Below are positions 58,960 to 64,000 of a DNA stretch of 64,000 nt, in pieces. Each line of letters begins with the position of its first letter. Within the stretch, counting starts at the first letter, position 1. The stretch comes from Nymphalis io (Eukaryota > Arthropoda > Insecta > Lepidoptera > Nymphalidae): NCBI RefSeq assembly GCF_905147045.1, contig NC_065897.1, positions 5,347,001-5,411,000 of the forward strand, written 5' to 3'. Made by a program: the position numbers and the translations under genes. A model generated the notes under the pieces. The model did no database searches. It was not told the origin of the DNA and saw nothing but the letters and a program-made list of their open reading frames with translations.

Positions 58960-59312
58960 TTCGTTTATTTACGCTTTACATCCATGATTTAATAGATTCA
59001 TCGCATATATCAGGGGAATGTTTCGAGGAATTGTTTGGATTAGTCCCAGTCGCTGAATATCACCAACTGACATCGCGCCAGAATTCAAATTTCCATCCTC
59101 GCCACCTCAACGTCTAGAAATCCACAATAACACGATTTTTGCACAACCATTCTATGAAACCAGCTTTCGCCGGCGAATTATCCGAACCGATACGACATAA
59201 AAACGTTAAAGAAAAGAGTACTCGAGCTCATTCCTCAAAGGCCGGTAACGCATCTGCAAACCCTCGGGTGTTGAAAATGTGCATGGGCGGTGGTAGACTT
59301 ACATAGAAAAAA
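58960..59312 (+). mobile_element. LINE RT C-terminus remnant with frameshift
   Basis: One frame reads ECFEELFGLVPVAEYHQ and SRQNSNFHPRHLNV, then a stop at 59115-59117. After a +1 shift another frame reads NQLSPANYPNRYDIKTLKKR. Together they match the C-terminal 'ECFxELFxLxP...WNxLPxxVFPxRYDxxxFKKR' region of non-LTR RTs very common in Lepidoptera. It is followed by the 3' words 'aaaggccggtaacgc' and 'tgcatgggcggtgg'. 5'-truncated and inactive; family assignment from memory. Confidence 0.8.
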
Positions 59313-59388
59313 ATATATCTAGTAACCCTACCTAGCAAATCATGAAAATTATATTATATAATTTTTAAAGGACTGTAAAAATCGAATA

Positions 59389-59393
<5 letters not shown>

Positions 59394-59443
<50 letters not shown>
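59394..59443. repeat. TA microsatellite, about 25 units
   Basis: Uninterrupted TA run, the longest in the window. Confidence 0.97.
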
Positions 59444-59446
<3 letters not shown>

Positions 59447-60266
59447 GAGTTATATATTTTTATGCGTCGTTATTCTCTATGATAGAAATGCTCGTAGTTA
59501 TATTATATGAAATAGCTTTCATGGTGTTTGTAAATATAGGATGTCATTTTTTTTTACTTAACATTCTTAATACACATTTATTTTAACAATAAACTGTAAT
59601 ACATATTACAGGTCCTTACATAAGAGACAATTCTTATAAATAACAATGCTCACAGCGTCACGGTCCAAGAGACCACTTAAGCTATTGTTCGTAAAGATTA
59701 ATTCTTACCTCGTACCGATCTCGAGAGGCTTTACAAAGGAAAAGAACGGCCTAGAAAAGAAATTGTCATCTTTATGATTATGTAATATTATTATGTATAT
59801 AATATTCCATAGCAGTTTTATTTATAATTTTACTTTAACTCGTATTAAAAAAAACACGTTTTTTGCTTTATATATTTTAAGTTCACAATAAACCTGTTCT
59901 TACAATAAATTAATTAATTCGTATTGAGATAAGTACTTCTTTATGATAATAATAATCATTTAATTCTTCACAACTTTTTTTTCTAGTGTCTAGTTATATT
60001 TGTATACAATTTTGTACGTATTACGATAAAATCTTTATATTATGTCGTATTTACGATTGCCCTAAATTCCTTAACTCAATACCATTGAGTGAATTCAATA
60101 TTACCTATACCACAAAAAGTCAACTTCTGTGACTTCTGCAATACGGAAGTAAGTTAAGGAGATACAATGAAGGTAATCGACATGCAATGCCGGTTATCAG
60201 AACGCGAACTTTTACAATTTCTGACTCGAATTATTATGATAATGATTTCGATATTGGAATAGACTA
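59444..60266. other. AT-rich DNA, nothing recognised
   Basis: No gene or repeat is supported. Confidence 0.45.
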
Positions 60267-60319
60267 AAAAGTTTAATTCGTGATTCAGTTTAGAAAACTG
60301 AATCACGAATTTAACTTTT
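60267..60319. repeat. Near-perfect 25-bp hairpin with 3-nt loop
   Basis: Arms 60267-60291 and 60295-60319 pair at 24 of 25 positions around 'aga'. This is the longest of the hairpin class in this window. The flanks do not pair, no TSD is seen, and the sequence matches no repeat here. Confidence 0.95.
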
Positions 60320-60469
60320 CAATAGAACTTCATAAAGTTTTTTACGTGTTACATGTTAATAATAAAGAAATATATTGTTGCTTTGATCGTTCCTTTTAAT
60401 ATATTATTAATTTAGTTAAAATAGTTTATTCTCGATTTGTAATCGTTTAGTTCAATGGCCAGCTTTGTG

Positions 60470-60764
60470 TTTTTTTTTATATAGTATAGGAAGGCGGACG
60501 AACATATGGGCCACCTAATGGTAAATGGTCACCAACACCCATAGACAACGGCATTGTAAGAAATGTTAACCATCGCTTACATCACCAATGCGCCACCAAC
60601 CTTGGGAACTAAGATGTCATGTCTCTTGTGCTTGTAATTACACTGGCTTACTCACCCTTCAAACCGGAACACAACAATACCAAGTACTGCTGTTTTGCGG
60701 TAGAACATCTGATGAGTGGGTGGTACCTACCCAGACGAGCTTGCACAAAACTCTACCATCAGTA
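60470..60764 (-). mobile_element. SINE A, full length
   Basis: T9 followed by 'atatagtataggaaggcgga' to 'ctctaccatcagta', colinear with the 33.7-kb reference and little diverged. Confidence 0.93.
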
Positions 60765-61649
60765 AAGTGAGCACATTTTTGTAACCAATTATTCCGACGC
60801 TAAATATGCTTTCTATTAATGCTTTCTATTATTGTGTTGAAATGTTAAGGCTCAGTTAGCCAGTTTTATTACACGCGCGAGAGACACAACATATTTAAAT
60901 CTAATTCTTAGGTTGACAGCGCATAAGCAGTGTAATGAATGTTAAACGCTAAAACTACTCTTAAACGCTATTGCGTATGGCCGGAAATGACACATTAAAT
61001 CTGACTATTTACCCGTTCTCCTTTTTGCCGTAAATAAAAAGAGTATGTATCGTAAAAAAATTTTAATAACTATTTAATAGCGATGGTGATTATAGCATTA
61101 ATAAATAAAGAAAATCATTACTTTATTACTGAAATTGCAATAACAATAATAAATATACATTATCAACGGATTAATTACTCAGTCCCGTTGTCTAGTGCAA
61201 TAAAATTCTTACGAAAAAAATTAACATTACTCGAGTTTACTTACTTGGCCCAAAGAAAACCCTTAAATAAACGAACGAGTAAAAAGACTTAAGTAAAGTT
61301 CATATCAAAAGAAAAAAAAAAACAAGTAAGTTGTATCCCTTAAGTAAGAACCTGAGTCCGGGGCTCGAATCGCGATAAACACATAAAGAGGCTTTTTATA
61401 GTGTCACGGGTCACATGTCGCAGGTCTTGGATTCAATTTGTTGGGACCGCTTCGTTCACATTGTGCCATCGCGATCTTAGAATTTTGTTTTCTTAGCAAA
61501 GTAATTTTAGTGTTTATTTTATAAATTGTCAGATTTTTAGCTAATCATTTGGTATAATGTTATAATTTTTGAAGTTATTACTGTTTTTTAATATAATAAT
61601 AACTTATTATAACTTCAAGTATCAGAATATAATTATTACTTGAACTATT
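60765..61649. other. AT-rich DNA with a short word shared with 62.6 kb
   Basis: 'attcaatttgttgggaccgc' (61433-61452) recurs as 'aatcaatttgttgggattgc' near 62644. A B-box-like 'ggctcgaatcg' occurs near 61363-61373 without an A box. A 10-bp inverted pair TTGAAGTTAT/ATAACTTCAA spans 61569-61618. Confidence 0.4.
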
Positions 61650-62015
61650 ATTTTTTTTTGTCAGACGGACAAATAGATCACCTGGCGGTAAGTGGTCACT
61701 TACGACCAAAAACATTTGTGACGTAAGAAATATTAACTATTCCTTAAATCGCCAATGCATTACCAACCTTGGGAGCGAAAATGATGTGTCCCTTGTGCCT
61801 GTAGTCTGCTCACTCACCCTTCAAACCAGAACACAACAACCATCGCTTACATTACACCACCAACACGTTATGTCCGTTGTGTCTGCAATTATATTGGCTC
61901 ACTTACCCTTCAAACCGGAACACAACAATACCAAGTACTGCTGTTTTGCGGTAGAATATGCTGATGAGTGGGTGGTACCTACCCAGACGAGCTTGCACAA
62001 AGCTCGACCACAAGT
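61650..62015 (-). mobile_element. SINE A chimera with internal duplication
   Basis: T-run and distal body 61650-61839 end at 'ccagaacacaacaa'. At 61840 the sequence jumps back to the internal word 'ccatcgcttacatta' and continues to the head end 'cgaccacaagta' (62015). The stretch 'cttgtgcctg..aacacaacaa' is thus present twice in two versions of different divergence. This fits recombination between two different SINE A copies rather than a simple local duplication. Confidence 0.88.
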
Positions 62016-62894
62016 AAATGAAGTGCTGTATCGCGGTGAAACATGTGATCAGTGGTAAAGTGGTTTATTTTCTTATAAATTTTAAAATAAAAGCAGTGAT
62101 ACTATCACTACTTAATTTTAATATAACATTCTTCGATGTTTTCATATTATTTAAACAAGTATAACTCTTTAACAAACTTATACAAGCTGTTTAACAAAAA
62201 TTATCAGACATTTTTAACTTTCTGTTTGACGGGTAAGATTTAAAATTATATTCTATTATACTACTATACTACTTTTGCGTTCGATATCGTCGGCAATTGG
62301 TTTTAATTTGCAATGCAAAAAAAAAATGGCCTCTTATTTTGTATTTAGTCTAATTCATATTCTACACAGATTTTTTCAATTTATATGATTCTGAAAATTA
62401 CATTACTTTCTTACATTAATAAAAAAAAGGATATGAGATCAAAATAGCGTATAATCGTAAGTCGGTTTTCAACAATTCACGAAATGAGTTCTTATTGAAT
62501 AGCAAAACAGTAACCTTTTAATATAAACGAGAAAATAGTGATATTTTTTTCAACGTTTACAAGGTCTCAGGGCGGGAGGGATGTGACGCTATTCACATAT
62601 CAATTTCATAAGTTCGTAGGTCGAAGAAATCGCGCGCCTCGGAATCAATTTGTTGGGATTGCTTTACTTATATAAAATACGGATTTGGTTGATCGAAATA
62701 GATATGAATCACCAGTTTCGTAATTTGCATCCCATTATGTTGCGGTCAAAAGTTTGTTTATCGTAGGATCGTATTTATGGCAAAAATATTTCGAATAAAA
62801 GAACATTTCCAGTCATTACATACATACATTATATTTTTTGTAATAAATGTTGATTTGTAGACATTTATTTTCTAGAAGTAGGTCTTTATGTAAG
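62016..62894. other. AT-rich DNA, nothing recognised
   Basis: No gene is supported; it contains the second copy of the word shared with 61.43 kb. Confidence 0.4.
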
Positions 62895-63158
62895 TCCGTC
62901 TGGGTAAGTACCACCCACTCGCAAGATATTCTACGGCTAAACACCAATACCTTGTACTGTTGCGTTCCGGTTTGAAGGGTGAATGCTCTTGTTTCACTAC
63001 GGGCACAAAGGACATTAAATCTTAGTTCCCAAAGTTGGTGGTGGCGATAAAAAGAAGGGTCAATATTTCTTACATCGCCAATGTATATAGGCGGTGGTGA
63101 CCACTTACCATCAGATGGCTTATTTGCCCGTCAAACTATATATATCATTAAAAAAAAA
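62895..63158 (+). mobile_element. SINE A, moderately diverged
   Basis: 'cgtctgggtaagtaccaccc', 'ccttgtactgttgcgttccg', 'ttggtggtggcgat' and 'tggtgaccacttaccatcag', then A9, in plus orientation; the first ~35 bp of the head are missing. Confidence 0.88.
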
Positions 63159-63379
63159 GACATTTTAAGAATAGTATCGATGTTATATGATTTATATTTA
63201 TCTTTGGAATCTGACTCTAGCTGAATCTGCTTCTTCAAACTTCAATATGAGTGATATTGCTTAATCTACAATCTCGATATTTATTGAAAACCACTACATT
63301 ATTTACCGATCAAAATATAAACAATCATCATCTTAGAGAAGTGGCAAAGTTGTGCGCAAACAAAGAAACTAGTATTAAG

Positions 63380-63600
63380 CTGAGTACACACCCGCGTTAA
63401 TCCGCTCCGGTTGTAAGTTGTAACACCCCCCCCCCCCCCGGCGTGGCTAAAAGTTGAGGCATCCGCCGCCCTCTTGATATTAAACCGGTTTAGAGCGGTT
63501 TATACTGGCTTTATTATATTAGCGCGTCGACGCTTCGCTCGTGAATTTAGCGGTTTTAATTACGGGAGGTGAGTGGGTGCATAGCTGGGAACAGATAGTT
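63380..63600. other. GC-shifted block with a C14 run
   Basis: A run of 14 C (63426-63439) sits in a CpG-richer stretch with 'aaaccggtttagagcggttt' and 'cgcgtcgacgcttcgctcg'. Homopolymer C of this length is unusual in AT-rich insect DNA. No gene is seen. Confidence 0.4.
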
Positions 63601-64000
63601 TATTGGAAACGCCATTAATATAATATTTACAACTATCTTTAATTGGTACTTACAAGTCCGTTGAACCGTTTCTGAAAATACCTTACAAAATATATTATAT
63701 ACAAACTAACGTTTTGTCGTTACTTTTATTATATTAATTATATTTCGCTATATTTATGAAACTTTATTATTAATATTTTAATTAGTACGTTGTTATTAGT
63801 ATTTTCTAAGACTAAACTATTTTTAGCGTATTTATTTTAGCGATTGCTTATGTTTATAAATCATGTTTATTTGTAATTATTTTTTTTGATAAACCCTAAA
63901 GTACGAATGGAAACAAAACAAAGGTTTTGCTGACAATTGTGGATAACAACTGTTTGTATTGCAAATATCACTTCTGCTGTGTTTTCAGTTCTATGTTATT
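63601..64000. other. AT-rich DNA to the window end
   Basis: Nothing recognised. Confidence 0.45.

Noticed and set aside
1..64000. CRISPR arrays, bacterial operons, prophage or viral genes
   Set aside because: No regularly spaced repeats, no dense coding and no such gene is recognised; the whole window has the character of insect nuclear non-coding DNA.

Overview
The window looks like a gene-poor, strongly AT-rich piece of an insect nuclear genome, most probably a moth or butterfly and perhaps a nymphalid butterfly. The evidence is the set of dispersed repeats, which I recognise from memory of lepidopteran genomes (no database search was possible). I found no rRNA, no functional tRNA gene, no CRISPR array and no confident host protein-coding exon. 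It reads as an intergenic or long intronic stretch.

The repeats are named here by letter. SINE A (about 300 bp) runs from a 'ggtggtagggcttt' head to an 'ttcctattctat' end with poly(A). SINE B (about 300 bp) is tRNA-derived, has A and B boxes, and ends in 'caggctgttac' repeats. SINE C (about 360 bp) is tRNA-derived with an (ATT)n tail. SINE E is a single tRNA-derived copy. Repeat D is one element nested in a SINE A copy. Repeat H carries an 'accggttcttct..tagaatc' motif. There are also LINE fragments: an 855-bp reverse-transcriptase fossil at 22.2-23.0 kb with a second 3' end at 35.5 kb; two other RT C-termini at 19.9 kb (minus) and 59.0 kb (plus); and a 200-bp RTE-type C-terminus at 26.0 kb with a perfect 10-bp target-site duplication.

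Layout: 0-5 kb is repeats A, B and C plus a GC-shifted block near 3 kb. 5-10 kb is mostly unique AT-rich DNA with possible regulatory clusters at 6.6 and 7.6 kb. 10-12 kb is SINE B, SINE C and H copies. 12.7-13.0 kb holds a weak candidate exon for a small secreted protein. 15.3-18.5 kb holds CpG- and GC-shifted blocks. 19-23.7 kb is LINE and SINE debris. 24.9-28 kb has a perfect hairpin, the RTE insertion and two CpG-rich blocks. 29.3-30.7 kb holds three diverged copies, all in the same orientation, of a roughly 220-bp module with CRE-like sites, not matching any repeat family I know. 33-48 kb is repeat-dense. 48.7-58 kb is mostly unique, with an enhancer-like cluster at 50.7 kb and a folded-back SINE B palindrome at 52 kb. 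58-64 kb is again repeats.

The most interesting signal is a recurring class of near-perfect short hairpins with 3-4 nt loops (25.27, 46.88, 54.0, 60.27 kb), together with in-place inversions or fold-backs inside SINE copies whose ancestral order is known from sister copies (4.1, 27.4, 52.2 kb). They share a shape expected of replication template-switch events. The second signal is the three-copy module at 29.3-30.7 kb.
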